Source of the DNA: Scytonema sp035967975
Lineage (GTDB): Bacteria; Cyanobacteriota; Cyanobacteriia; Cyanobacteriales; Nostocaceae
Length of the DNA: 64,000 nucleotides
Assembly: GCA_035967975.1 (NCBI GenBank)
Contig: JAWQFQ010000025.1
Span: forward strand, 3,022 to 67,021
Direction of reading: 5' to 3'
Below the pieces are notes generated by a model that did no database searches, was not told the origin of the DNA, and saw nothing but the letters and a program-made list of their open reading frames with translations. Made by a program: the position numbers and the translations under genes. Below are positions 25,353 to 34,221 of the stretch, piece after piece (the first letter of the stretch is position 1; each line of letters begins with the position of its first letter).

Positions 25353-26150
25353 ATGCGAATTATCTCTATTTCAGAAAAATTTATTCATCACATACCATTT
25401 ATGACCCATGCACCAAATGGTACTGGTGCAATTAGCAAGATTTTGCCTGTTTTGTTAGCAAAAGTTGACTCACTACCAGATGGATTAGACGCTATCATTG
25501 CTACGAGCGACTTACAAGGTATCGATCCCAAAAATCAACGCCTACTCGGTCATCTTGTTAGTGAAGAACTCGAAAAATTAGCTGAGTTAGGAAAAATACC
25601 ATCCCCACAAACAACAGGGGTTATTTTAGCAGGCGACCTTTATGCACAGGTAGAAAAGCGTGGGGGTGTGGGTGATGTTCGAGAAGTTTGGGGAGCTTTT
25701 AGTCGCCGTTTTCGTTGGATTGCTGGGGTAGGAGGAAATCACGATAGTTTTGGAAGAACCTTGCAGGAAATTAAAACCTTTAAAAGTGAGCGAGGAATTC
25801 ATTTCTTAGATGGTCATATCGCTTGTTTGGATGGACTTCGCATTGCGGGAATTTCCGGTATTATTGGCAAAAAAACCAAACCTTTCCGTCGTTCGGAAAA
25901 AGATTTTAGACAACTCATACAAAATTTACTTCCTGAATTACCAGACATTTTCATTCTGCATGAAGGTCCCAATGATACAGCAGCCCGATTAATCGGAAAT
26001 GAGTCAATTCGTGCTGAATTGATAAGAGCAAGTGATTTATTAGTTATCTGCGGTCATTCTCACTGGAAATTACCAATGACCACTTTACCCAACGCAATAC
26101 AAGTTTTAAATGTAGACACTCGAGTCGTTGTTATGGTGAAATCAGAATAA
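25353..26150 (+). CDS. Metallophosphoesterase (calcineurin-like)
   Basis: A 265-residue enzyme of the calcineurin-like fold. The metal-binding motifs appear in order: ATSDLQG (an unusual first motif, where D-x-H is usual), LAGDLYA, VGGNHDSFGR, LHEGPND and CGHSHWKLP. The H of the first motif is replaced, so the dinuclear site may be modified. No signal peptide. The substrate (protein, nucleotide or phosphodiester) cannot be predicted. It is a single-gene unit, followed by a run of AATTCAT repeats. Confidence 0.82.
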   Translation: MRIISISEKFIHHIPFMTHAPNGTGAISKILPVLLAKVDSLPDGLDAIIATSDLQGIDPKNQRLLGHLVSEELEKLAELGKIPSPQTTGVILAGDLYAQVEKRGGVGDVREVWGAFSRRFRWIAGVGGNHDSFGRTLQEIKTFKSERGIHFLDGHIACLDGLRIAGISGIIGKKTKPFRRSEKDFRQLIQNLLPELPDIFILHEGPNDTAARLIGNESIRAELIRASDLLVICGHSHWKLPMTTLPNAIQVLNVDTRVVVMVKSE

Positions 26151-26189
26151 TAATGAATTCATAATTCATAATTCATAATTCATAATTCC
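26151..26189. repeat. STRR of AATTCAT heptamers
   Basis: Four tandem copies of AATTCAT between the convergent phosphoesterase gene and the membrane-protein gene. Confidence 0.85.
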
Positions 26190-27155
26190 TTAATTTCTAT
26201 CTGCCCAAAAGTCTTGTTGAAACTCATTAGTTGCAACAATCCATTGCAAGGGAGACGTTAGCTTTTTTCCATTTCCATTATGTATGGCTTCTGTTTTAAA
26301 CTTTTCTATATTAATTTTAATCCTAACTAGTTTCCAAGTTTCTAATTCCCGAATATATTGGAAATTAAAGTCTAAAATCGAGGGATAGCCTACAGCATTC
26401 GGAACTTGTCCGTGCAGTTGAAGCCAGTTATTCTCGTTGATGATGGGAGGTTCGATCAAATTAATCTGGCTAATAGCAATACCAGATAAATGAAATTGTT
26501 GGTCTAGAAAATCTTGAAATGCAGATTCTAAATCAGTCACGCTTGTTTGCTTCTGCCAAAGTAGTGAAATAGAATCATAAAATTCTGCAAAATTGTTTGT
26601 TTCTACAGTGTCTGATAGAGAAATTAAAGTATTGTACACTATCTGCTTAGCCTGAATTTCTGTAGGAATGATTGGTTTTATCCGTCTGCCATTTTCAAGT
26701 AAGCCACTAAACAAAATAGTGTCTTCTCTTTTTTTGAAAATATCGGGTTTCATTTTTTCGATACTATAAATTTTCCAAAATCTATCTTCCTTTCTCAAGT
26801 AAATTTTTAACTTGATTTTCTGACCAACTTTGTTAGTTATAGTTCTTTCAAGAGAAGCTTGATTCTTTTTTAAAGAACGACATAACCAAAAACCCTTTTT
26901 AAAATTCATAAGCAAGTTATCTTGTAAAAACTCTACCAACTCTAATTGAGATGTGTTAGCTTGGAATTCAAAAGCAGTACTCTGATAAGCTTCTTTAATT
27001 TTGCCAAGGGCAATCAACGAAAAAAAGGTATTGACGATTCTTTGCAGTTGTCTGGTAGAAAGAAAAACCATCGCGGCTGTCATAGTAGCTAGTACAACAG
27101 GTAATGCGATCGCCAGACCAATAATCATTACGCCATATAACAGTATCTGAGACAT
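26190..27155 (-). CDS. Membrane-anchored protein of unknown function
   Basis: A 321-residue protein. An N-terminal hydrophobic helix (about residues 4-32, LLYGVMIIGLAIALPVVLAT) anchors it. Two soluble domains follow, about 45-150 and 170-310. Both show the pattern of NTF2-like or cystatin-like alpha+beta folds (a helix with an F-D-S/F-Q-A segment, then strands with W-K-I/W-K-L), so an internal duplication is possible. I do not recognise a named family. The ATG 27 bases inside the longest frame is preferred because a TTG would be needed for the longer form. Possible roles include a cell-envelope sensor or scaffold, but this is a guess. Confidence 0.55.
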   Translation of the reverse strand: MSQILLYGVMIIGLAIALPVVLATMTAAMVFLSTRQLQRIVNTFFSLIALGKIKEAYQSTAFEFQANTSQLELVEFLQDNLLMNFKKGFWLCRSLKKNQASLERTITNKVGQKIKLKIYLRKEDRFWKIYSIEKMKPDIFKKREDTILFSGLLENGRRIKPIIPTEIQAKQIVYNTLISLSDTVETNNFAEFYDSISLLWQKQTSVTDLESAFQDFLDQQFHLSGIAISQINLIEPPIINENNWLQLHGQVPNAVGYPSILDFNFQYIRELETWKLVRIKINIEKFKTEAIHNGNGKKLTSPLQWIVATNEFQQDFWADRN

Positions 27156-27403
27156 ATATATACACTGAGCGGTGTCTGACAAATAAAATATAGGAAATGG
27201 AACTAAGTAGCTCAGTTGAATAAATACGACTTACCGTGAGAACTGTTAGTCGTTAGGTGTTCGTAATTAGTATGAAAAACACCTTCTTGAGATACTTAGC
27301 AGTGGGAGAACATCAATTTCTCACACATACTGAAGCTAATCTAACAAGAGTGAGACACACATCAGCACTTTTTCGGAATTTTGTCTTTTTAGAGATACGT
27401 GTG

Positions 27404-28309
27404 TCAGGGAGCAGCCTTAACCCCACCCCCCGATCTAAAATCAACCATTGTTTGTCGGTAGACATCTGGTAATCCGATATCAAAACTCTTCCCTTGTACA
27501 ACATAACCTATCATCCCTTGTTCCTGACGCAATCTATCCAAGCAGGATGTGAGTTGAAATTCTCCCCGTTCTCGGAAATTTTGATGAATGTGTTCTTCAA
27601 GAAAATCAAATATTTTCGGTGTAAGTGCATATAAGCCAAATATACAGAGAAACTTATCCTCTGCTATTCCTTCAACACGAAGATGCTGGCGTGCATACTC
27701 TATGGTTGGTTTTTCATAGACTTGTGTGAGAGAAAGAGTGTTCTCAGCTCGCCAAACGCCGGTAACACAACCTGCTTTATGAATCATTTCTGCTGGGAGT
27801 GCTGTTAAGCCAATCACACTTTGATTGACTTGTGCATAAACATCTAAAACCTGACGCGCACAGGACTTTTCAGTATCTGATGAATAAACGTGGTCTCCCA
27901 GCATGAGTAAAAATGTTTCGTCTTGTACCCATTCTTTAGCACAGAAGACTGCATGACCGTATCCTTCTTGCTCTTTCTGCGTCAAAAATGTAATTTTACT
28001 GCCTAATTCTTGAAGATATTGACTATATTCTTGATTTGCGGGAGAAAGTTTCTTGAAAAGTTCTTTATTTGGTGGATTTTTAAAGAAATCTGCAAAAGTT
28101 TCTTCATCGCCCGGTTGCACGACAATCCCAATTTCTTCAATTCCCGCACGAACAGCCTCTTCCACAATTACCAAAATTACGGGTTTTGCTCTCTCATCTT
28201 TATCAATAACTGGGAAGAGTTCTTTTTTGACAACCTTGGTTGCTGGAAACAACCGAGTCCCAAAGCCCGCTGCGGGAATAATCGCTTTCCGTACTTTATT
28301 TTTCTGCAT
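27404..28309 (-). CDS. UTP-sugar-1-phosphate uridylyltransferase (GalU-like)
   Basis: A 301-residue nucleotidyltransferase. PAAGFGTRLFPATKVVKKEL is the nucleotide-binding signature, with the conserved Arg and Lys. LMLGDHVYSS holds the metal-binding Asp (LGDH instead of LGDD). YEKPTIEYA and RGEFQLTSCL match GalU-type sugar binding. It forms a UDP-sugar from a sugar 1-phosphate and UTP. Its start overlaps the upstream GHMP kinase by 14 bases, so the two are translationally coupled and presumably act in sequence. The sugar is not necessarily glucose. It converges with no gene; the next upstream gene on this strand is the kinase. Confidence 0.82.
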   Translation of the reverse strand: MQKNKVRKAIIPAAGFGTRLFPATKVVKKELFPVIDKDERAKPVILVIVEEAVRAGIEEIGIVVQPGDEETFADFFKNPPNKELFKKLSPANQEYSQYLQELGSKITFLTQKEQEGYGHAVFCAKEWVQDETFLLMLGDHVYSSDTEKSCARQVLDVYAQVNQSVIGLTALPAEMIHKAGCVTGVWRAENTLSLTQVYEKPTIEYARQHLRVEGIAEDKFLCIFGLYALTPKIFDFLEEHIHQNFRERGEFQLTSCLDRLRQEQGMIGYVVQGKSFDIGLPDVYRQTMVDFRSGGGVKAAP

Positions 28310-29345
28310 AAATTGTCAGTTTTAAACATTGCATTTGGGGAAAATCTCGCTTGATGATTTCTATCACTTTTTGTTGATTTTCCGAATCTTTGACAATAAA
28401 CTGTGCTGTACCATCTCCTTGGGAACCCACACCCTTACCTCCTAAAATATACGGTTGAATCGGTTTATGTTCAAGAAGTTGGTGCAGGAGGGGAGCTGTT
28501 AACTGTTCGGGACAGGCTGGTATTAAATGCAGATCGAATTGTGTTTGTGCGTGTTTCATTAAACGACCTATTTGCTCTGCATCGCCTTTTTGTAAAGCAT
28601 CAACAGCTGCTTGAGTGATTTGATAGTTAATGGTACCTAGATATTTTTGCACGTTTGCTTGTATTTTGTTTGTGGCAAAGGGATAACACGCATTGAGTTG
28701 ATGGAGGATTTCCTGAGTATTTTTACTAGCACCGAGGTCTACAATGACAAAGAATAAATCATGCGGTACTTTTAACTCTACGACATCAATGCGATCGCCA
28801 TCAAATAACATAGCAATAGGGCGGTTACCGTAAGCACAAGCTTGATCCATCCGCCCACATCGAGAAGGTGTGGTAATTTCCCCCAAGTACGCAAACTCCA
28901 TCTCCTCCCGTACCGTCATTTTCAAGCCATACACTTGATTAAATCCCCTAGCCACAAGCACGCAAATTGCTGCGCTTGATGACAACCCTTTTTTAACAGG
29001 TAAATCTGTTAAATAATTATTAATTTCCAGACCCGCAACTGGGAAGTTACGGAGAAATTGGTATGCAACACCAGCCACATAACTAAAAAACTCCCCCTTT
29101 TCCGCTTCCGCAAGTAAAACCTTCGGTTCCATCGGTAAAGTTCTGGTGCGCTCATGACCCTTACTGTGGGAAATACTTATAATCAAATGTGTAGTATGGA
29201 GCTTGACGCCTGCATAAATTCCTTGGTTAGTACCAACTAGCAGCGTGTAACCTATCCCCAGTAGGGGATTAAGACGACGGTACCCTCCCGCCCAATCACT
29301 ATGTTCGCCAAACAAACAAAGGCGTCCTGGGACAAAAATTTGCAT
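28296..29345 (-). CDS. GHMP-family sugar kinase (galactokinase/glucuronokinase-like)
   Basis: A 349-residue GHMP kinase. The galactokinase-type signature PGRLCLFGEHSD (6-17) is followed by the ATP loop PVKKGLSSSAA (116-126), a likely catalytic Asp in RMDQAC (D167), and the third GHMP motif GGKGVGSQGDGTAQF near the C-terminus. It would phosphorylate C-1 of a free sugar. With the overlapping uridylyltransferase downstream, it makes a two-step salvage route from free sugar to UDP-sugar, like the plant glucuronokinase or arabinokinase plus UDP-sugar pyrophosphorylase. The ATG at 29345 starts at the conserved MQIFVPGR. Confidence 0.82.
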   Translation of the reverse strand: MQIFVPGRLCLFGEHSDWAGGYRRLNPLLGIGYTLLVGTNQGIYAGVKLHTTHLIISISHSKGHERTRTLPMEPKVLLAEAEKGEFFSYVAGVAYQFLRNFPVAGLEINNYLTDLPVKKGLSSSAAICVLVARGFNQVYGLKMTVREEMEFAYLGEITTPSRCGRMDQACAYGNRPIAMLFDGDRIDVVELKVPHDLFFVIVDLGASKNTQEILHQLNACYPFATNKIQANVQKYLGTINYQITQAAVDALQKGDAEQIGRLMKHAQTQFDLHLIPACPEQLTAPLLHQLLEHKPIQPYILGGKGVGSQGDGTAQFIVKDSENQQKVIEIIKRDFPQMQCLKLTIYAEK

Positions 29346-29884
29346 CAAAATTAAGGGTGTGGGGTGTGGGGAATATACTTTAAGCGGTCAGCTTTCAGCT
29401 TTCAGCTAAGAGCCAAGAACTTATAGCTCATAGAGCCTAGCTGAATCACTCATTTGTATGTTTATGACCGTGTAAAGTATAACTAATCATTGATAAAAGT
29501 TGATAAAAGGATTTGCATTTTTATCTTACAATTGTATGAGTACTGTCATAACCTTCATCACTCCACAAACAACCCCTACACCCCACACCCGGTCACCCTA
29601 CACCCTTACCTGGCGACTTGCTACTTGGGGTCAGTTGATAAAGTGTCACTCGCTTAACTCCGCATTTCATCTTAAAAGAGATATTCTTTATTTGTGCAAG
29701 GAGTGATACCACTTCACCACATGTTTGCCACAGGTTATTTTCGCAACTCTCCTGAATCAAGGATTTTTGCGAGTTTCAAATGTTGCATCAAACAAGTGGA
29801 TTGGTATAAGGTTATACAGAGAAGGCGCTTGGATGAGCAAAACATCAAGCGCTTTTTCATGTAAAAATTAGACATTAAAGATAA
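29346..29884. other. Spacer with low-complexity repeats and a terminator-like hairpin
   Basis: The first part has GGTCAGCTTTCAGC-type repeats and CACCCTACACC low-complexity sequence; a 68-codon frame here shows no protein-like pattern. At 29708-29806 ATACCACTT and AAGTGG-ATT-GGTAT are loosely inverted and could close a long hairpin. A strong hairpin GCGCTTGGATG/CATCAAGCGC (29825-29852) followed by TTTTTC resembles an intrinsic terminator, although no gene lies directly before it. A small RNA ending there is possible. Confidence 0.45.
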
Positions 29885-29965
29885 CAGGAAAAGTTAGAAT
29901 TGCAACACGCCGAGACGATAGGTACAACTTCTCTTGAAGAACTGAAACGGGAGCTAGGATTGTGA
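29885..29965 (+). pseudogene. Remnant of a RelB/Phd-like antitoxin
   Basis: In frame before the toxin lie 26 codons ending TTSLEELKRELGL, like the C-terminal end of a type II antitoxin. Its TGA overlaps the toxin's GTG (sequence GTGA), the usual coupling in such operons. A TAA at 29882-29884 closes the frame upstream and no ATG is present, so the DNA-binding half is missing. Confidence 0.5.
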
Positions 29966-30213
29966 GCTATACAGTTAGGCTAACATCTACAGCTTTAGAG
30001 CAAATTAAAAAATTAGATCCTGAAATTCAACGCCAGACAGCGATGATGTTAGAAGAATTAGCAATGAACCCACGTTTGAATACAGCAGAAAAACTAGAAG
30101 ACACAGAACCATTATACAAAATACGTTTAGGCGAATATTGTATTATTTATCAAATCAAGGATGAATCTATGCTAGTGACTGTCGTGAAGGTTGCTCACCC
30201 AAGAGATTACTAA
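29962..30213 (+). CDS. RelE/ParE-family toxin with a truncated antitoxin
   Basis: An 83-residue RelE/ParE fold toxin (SYTVRLTSTALEQIKKLDPE, LYKIRLGEYCIIYQI, LLVTVVKVAHPRDY-type ending). Family members cut mRNA in the ribosome or poison gyrase. It starts with GTG overlapping the antitoxin stop. Since only the end of the antitoxin remains in frame, the toxin may be silent, weakened or neutralised by another antitoxin. RelE-type catalytic Arg and Tyr/His positions are plausibly kept (R at the RLGEY strand, H in VAHPRDY). Confidence 0.82.
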   Translation: MSYTVRLTSTALEQIKKLDPEIQRQTAMMLEELAMNPRLNTAEKLEDTEPLYKIRLGEYCIIYQIKDESMLVTVVKVAHPRDY

Positions 30214-30354
30214 CACGTCGTGGAAGTTTATCGCCCACTTCACACAAACTTATTGAAAGAAGCAGTGTTACTTCGGAAGCTATACATTTTGTGCCTATGA
30301 CACGCTTATAACAAGCAGTGTTGCTTCACAAATAAAAGCATCTATCCCAAAAAA

Positions 30355-30696
30355 ATGACATTAAATTCTACCGAGTATTCCCCTTGGAATCCTTTTTTGC
30401 CAACTAAGCGAGATATCGAAAGAACTGATGAACTTGCCAAGAAAAACGCTATTGTTGCTGGTTTATTAACGTTTTTCCTTCTGCCCTTTGGTATGGTTTA
30501 TCTCAACAGAGGAATTAATAATCTAAAAATTCTTGGATATCTATTTCTTATTAGCTTTGTCATAGGATTTGTAACTTATGATAGCAACAATGATAAAGAA
30601 CTTGATGAAATAAGTAACTTTGCCGGACTATGTGGTCAGATTGCTTTAGTGACTGAAAATGTTAGAGCAGTGACGCTAGCCCGTAAAAGACAATAA
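30355..30696 (+). CDS. Small membrane protein, two transmembrane helices
   Basis: A 113-residue protein with two hydrophobic segments, about 31-50 (AIVAGLLTFFLLPFGMVYL) and 59-77 (LKILGYLFLISFVIGFVTY), joined by a short loop with Asn and Arg. The C-terminal 35 residues are soluble. No family recognised. It lies 25 bases upstream of a secreted SH3-domain protein in the same direction, so the two probably form an operon concerned with the cell envelope. Function unknown. Confidence 0.6.
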   Translation: MTLNSTEYSPWNPFLPTKRDIERTDELAKKNAIVAGLLTFFLLPFGMVYLNRGINNLKILGYLFLISFVIGFVTYDSNNDKELDEISNFAGLCGQIALVTENVRAVTLARKRQ

Positions 30697-30721
30697 ATTT
30701 ATACATCTATAAACCTTTACT

Positions 30722-31312
30722 ATGAACCTCAAAATCACGGCGATTGGGGTGATTGCTCTTGCAGCTGCATCTATTGTCAGTCCAGTCATTGCTCAAGAAA
30801 TCACCTACTCTCAGTACCAAGCAAGAAACTTTACCATCACTTTAGGCAGCGATGACTCCTATTCTGGATGCGACAGTCACAATCGCTGTATCAAACTTTA
30901 TAGCTCTCAATCTATCCGCGATGACGTATACATAGGAAAACTCTGGTTCAATGGTGAATACACTTACGCCGTCTCTTGGCGTGAGGGTGGAGGGGGAAAT
31001 ATGCGCTTGAACATTCTTCAAGGCGATCGCAGTATTTTTACTAGCGAACTCGTACCTATAGAAAAAGTTGACTTGAAGTGGGTAACCTGGTGTGATGTTA
31101 CCAATATCAAAACCGGACAACTTGCTGTGCGCTTTTCTCCTGGAGGCAAATCAAAAGCCGGATTAAACAATGGCAACACCGTTCGTGTCATTCGGGAACA
31201 GGGAAATTGGGCTTATGTTGCAGTTGAGCAGGGTCCGAATGCCAGAGTCAATGGGTTGCAAGGGTGGGTAAATTCAAACTATTTGCATTGCACTCAAGAA
31301 CCCATTGATTAA
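30722..31312 (+). CDS. Exported protein with C-terminal SH3b domain
   Basis: A 196-residue protein. Residues 1-24 (ending SPVIAQ) form a signal peptide with a likely cleavage after VIA or IAQ, so it enters the periplasm or medium. The middle (about 30-125) is a beta-rich domain with Asp/Ser-rich loops and no assigned family. Residues about 127-190 are a bacterial SH3 domain (GQLAVRFSPGGKSKAGLNNG, GNWAYVAVEQ, GLQGWVNSNYLHC), which often binds peptidoglycan. Co-transcription with the two-helix membrane protein upstream is likely. Confidence 0.75.
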   Translation: MNLKITAIGVIALAAASIVSPVIAQEITYSQYQARNFTITLGSDDSYSGCDSHNRCIKLYSSQSIRDDVYIGKLWFNGEYTYAVSWREGGGGNMRLNILQGDRSIFTSELVPIEKVDLKWVTWCDVTNIKTGQLAVRFSPGGKSKAGLNNGNTVRVIREQGNWAYVAVEQGPNARVNGLQGWVNSNYLHCTQEPID

Positions 31313-31456
31313 TCGACATTGGTGATTAAGAGTATGAATTTAGTCTCACACAAAGGCGCAAAGACGCCAAAATAAAAGTTGTAAATTTTATCTGCGTTCA
31401 TCCGCGTTCATCTGCGGTTTTTTCATTCAAGTATTTACTCCATATTCCATTCTAAT

Positions 31457-31492
31457 CTACTCTGCCAGGAACTTTAATTCCTGGTAGAGTAG
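31457..31492. terminator. Bidirectional stem-loop between convergent genes
   Basis: CTACTCTGCCAGGAA and TTCCTGGTAGAGTAG form a 15-bp stem with one G-T position around a six-base loop (CTTTAA). It lies midway between the SH3 gene and the propeller gene on the other strand, so it can end both transcripts; there is no T run. Confidence 0.7.
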
Positions 31493-31514
31493 TCCTAGCT
31501 ACTAAACACTACAT

Positions 31515-33131
31515 TCAGCCGTTGCTACGCTCAAAGTAGAAACACCCACTATCAGCATTCTCATCCACAGTCAGTCGGAAAATGTAAACCCCACTAGGAA
31601 CTGGTTTACCATCATCATCCAGACCATCCCAAGTTAAACGACGGAAGCCAGGATTAGGACTGGATTCATCCAAAAGAAGTTTAATCTCCAGACCGAACCG
31701 ATTCCAGATATTAACCCAAGCATGCTTTGCTCCAGATGGCAATTCGATATCGATTTCAGCAGTGTCAGTGAACCTAGAAGGGTCTGTCGTTTTAACCATC
31801 CTGCTCTCTGGGATGACATTGGTGGTTACCAAGGGTGTTGAAGGTGCAGCTGCACTAGTTACAGGGCTATATTTGTAGACCATCCGCCCACTAGCGTAAC
31901 CCACGGTCACTGGATTTCCTAGGAAACGAAAGCGGTTGATGAACCGCCCGACTTCGTTAGCATCCACCCAATTTTCTCCACCATCTGTAGTTCCACTAGT
32001 GTATCCAGTAGCAAAAGTAGCATCACCCCAGCCACCTACCCAGCCACGGTCTTCTGTAACGAAACCTACGCCTTCAAGGTTAGCGTTACCCTGCAGGTCG
32101 TTAATTGGATGACGAGTCCAAGTCTGACCACCGTCAGTGGTCTTTAGAACTGCTCCCCGATTAAAGCTTTCCAAGGAAACATAACCGACACTCTCGTTAA
32201 CAAAGTAAATTTTCCAACCCCATTCTCCAGGCTGAAAGTCTAAAGTAGCTACCCTGTTTTCCCAAGTCTGTCCGCCATCATTGGTGAAAAGTACGACTGG
32301 TATAACATCAGCGTAGTCAGGATCGTCCTTATCAGAGTACCCACCAACGACAAATCCCCGCTTTTCATCAAAGAAGAAGATGTCGATGAGATTAGAAGCA
32401 TATGCACTCATGTCGATCGCAGTCCAGGTTTCGCCGCCATCAGTAGTTTTCATGACACGAGTAGGGTGGCGCTTGTCGGGAAAGTTAGTTCCAGAAGCAT
32501 AGACTACCGAATCATTAACTACGTACAGACCGCAAATTGCTAAAGGAGCATTGTTGGGGAGATTAGTCACTAGTGTCCAGGTTGTTCCTCCATTTACAGT
32601 CTGGAACATCCGATAGTTTTCGGTTAAAGTTCCTACCCAACCCTTTTGTGAGTTAGCAAAGCTAATACACCGGAGGTAAACTGCTCGTGAGCCAATCATT
32701 GGCGTCCGAAACTGCTGAACCCAACTTGCTCCGCCATCATTAGTATGAAGAATTTGACCATCACTGTTGACCGCCCAGCCTTCTTGGGGTGAAATGAACC
32801 AAATGTCGTCATAGCGAGAGCCAACTTGTGGAGCACTCGTCGCGCTCCAACCTAACTCACCTTGATCTGGGGCGTCACCGCCTTTAGGAGTACCTGCATC
32901 TATCCACTGTTTAAAAGTAGCTACTCTAGATTCTGACCAGGGATTACCAGGTGGCATAAAACCCCGAGAGACTGCATCATAAATTTCAAGAGCATTGACT
33001 TTAACTTCTTGGTAATTGCTTAAATCTAGACCCCGGCTCTTCATGCATCCGATGTCCGCAGCGCTGAACATATCTTTGATGTCATTTTCCCAGGTAGGAT
33101 TTTGCTGATTGTCTGTTGTTGTTTCAGTCAT
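31515..33131 (-). CDS. Ycf48/HCF136-like beta-propeller with FlgD-like C-terminal domain
   Basis: A 538-residue protein without a signal peptide. Residues about 12-85 (WENDIKDMFSAADIGCMKSR, FMPPGNPWSESRVATFKQWI, DAGTPK) resemble the N-terminal block that accompanies some cytochrome-c-like or tyrosinase-like proteins, but no CxxCH haem site is present. Residues about 95-420 hold at least six sialidase/Ycf48-type repeats (TTDGGQTW, TNDGGASW, TVNGGTTW). Residues about 445-530 resemble a FlgD-like Ig domain (RLTWDGLDDDGKPVPSGVYI). AAAGGAC precedes the ATG. It lies 67 bases downstream of the ferritin-like gene on the same strand, so they probably form one operon. Confidence 0.7.
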   Translation of the reverse strand: MTETTTDNQQNPTWENDIKDMFSAADIGCMKSRGLDLSNYQEVKVNALEIYDAVSRGFMPPGNPWSESRVATFKQWIDAGTPKGGDAPDQGELGWSATSAPQVGSRYDDIWFISPQEGWAVNSDGQILHTNDGGASWVQQFRTPMIGSRAVYLRCISFANSQKGWVGTLTENYRMFQTVNGGTTWTLVTNLPNNAPLAICGLYVVNDSVVYASGTNFPDKRHPTRVMKTTDGGETWTAIDMSAYASNLIDIFFFDEKRGFVVGGYSDKDDPDYADVIPVVLFTNDGGQTWENRVATLDFQPGEWGWKIYFVNESVGYVSLESFNRGAVLKTTDGGQTWTRHPINDLQGNANLEGVGFVTEDRGWVGGWGDATFATGYTSGTTDGGENWVDANEVGRFINRFRFLGNPVTVGYASGRMVYKYSPVTSAAAPSTPLVTTNVIPESRMVKTTDPSRFTDTAEIDIELPSGAKHAWVNIWNRFGLEIKLLLDESSPNPGFRRLTWDGLDDDGKPVPSGVYIFRLTVDENADSGCFYFERSNG

Positions 33132-33198
33132 GACAAGTCCTTTGTTGTACTACAAAATGAAACATAAATCCCATAGCTTTGAGATGTTTTGGAAACCA

Positions 33199-34221
33199 TC
33201 AACTCATCTGGACTAGCCGGAAGCACGGTCCATAATTGCCGCTCCCAGAGGGAATTGGAATCTGCATGAGACGCTTCGCTGTTTCTTTGAGTTGAAACAT
33301 GGTTCCAATTGACGCTCCTAATGAAGTTGAATCTCCGTTTTCCCAGGCGGCTTGAAGTTGATTGGTCATGGTCGTAAATCTTTGATCGAATTGCTCTAAA
33401 AGTTGCCAGACTTCAGCAGATACGTCTTGTTGTTGATACCCACCAATAGGAATCTCTGCCATTGACCAAACAGATGGAAAAGGGACGGGGTCACCATCAA
33501 ACTCCCATTTTCCGCTAGCCTCATTTTTACGCAGCTTTTTACCGTGATAAATCTCTGCAAATCGATAATAATGAGCGAGGTCATCTGGTCCTGTGTCTTC
33601 CGGTGAAGCCTTAGATCCTTCTCCTTGACGCTTTATGATTTCAATTGCCAAATAAACATCATTCAAAGAGCGGATTTTGCTGAGTCCAAACGGACCTTCC
33701 ATCTGTCTTTCTTCAGTCAAACGAGGTTTGAGAGTTTCAAATGCATTCTGAATCGCCGTGTAAAAAGCACCAATTGTTGAGAACGTTTCGGCTCGTACAG
33801 TGGCGATCGGTCCGAACTCAGGATATTCAATTTCCAAGAAGATTTGGAGAGACTTTAGCGAAAGAGCACAGAGCGGGACCACCAAATCTGGATTGACACC
33901 TCCAGGTAATGGACTTGGATAAGTTGGAACGGCTTCTGGTGTATTAAGTGCAGGTTTTCCACCAACAGCTGTAAGTAGATTACAAGCCAGCGCCATGTGT
34001 AGCATCTCTTCTTCAGCAATATGTTTCCGAATTGAACGCGCAACCGGATGCATATCATCCTGAATTGACCAAAGAGCTGCAAGGTAGGGCGGTAAAGTTG
34101 CAAATTCTAACTTGATAGCTGCTTGAAGGCTTTCTTTCAACCAATCTAAGTCGTGCTTGGTTTCCGGAACCCGCATTAATTCGATGATTTGATTATCTTG
34201 TGTTATCTGCGATTTCCTCAT
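33199..34221 (-). CDS. Ferritin-like protein (VioB/iminophenylpyruvate dimer synthase type)
   Basis: A 340-residue ferritin-like protein of the type found in VioB/RebD-related enzymes and oxidase accessory proteins. The four-helix bundle ligands are visible: E in IKLEFATLPPYLAAL, EEEMLH in RSIRKHIAEEEMLHMALACN and E-I-E in IFLEIEYPEFG, then HYYRFAEIYHGKK. A GGYQQQDV/SVWSMAEIPIG segment follows. I start at the ATG 34221; a TTG at 34272 would add 17 residues. Its partner is the propeller protein just downstream. Family members can bind diiron or haem and dimerise amino-acid-derived imines; the substrate here is unknown. Confidence 0.75.
   Translation of the reverse strand: MRKSQITQDNQIIELMRVPETKHDLDWLKESLQAAIKLEFATLPPYLAALWSIQDDMHPVARSIRKHIAEEEMLHMALACNLLTAVGGKPALNTPEAVPTYPSPLPGGVNPDLVVPLCALSLKSLQIFLEIEYPEFGPIATVRAETFSTIGAFYTAIQNAFETLKPRLTEERQMEGPFGLSKIRSLNDVYLAIEIIKRQGEGSKASPEDTGPDDLAHYYRFAEIYHGKKLRKNEASGKWEFDGDPVPFPSVWSMAEIPIGGYQQQDVSAEVWQLLEQFDQRFTTMTNQLQAAWENGDSTSLGASIGTMFQLKETAKRLMQIPIPSGSGNYGPCFRLVQMS

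Noticed and set aside
29500..29706. A 68-codon frame in the spacer upstream of the RelE gene
   Set aside because: It runs through CCCTACACC low-complexity sequence and has no recognisable features.
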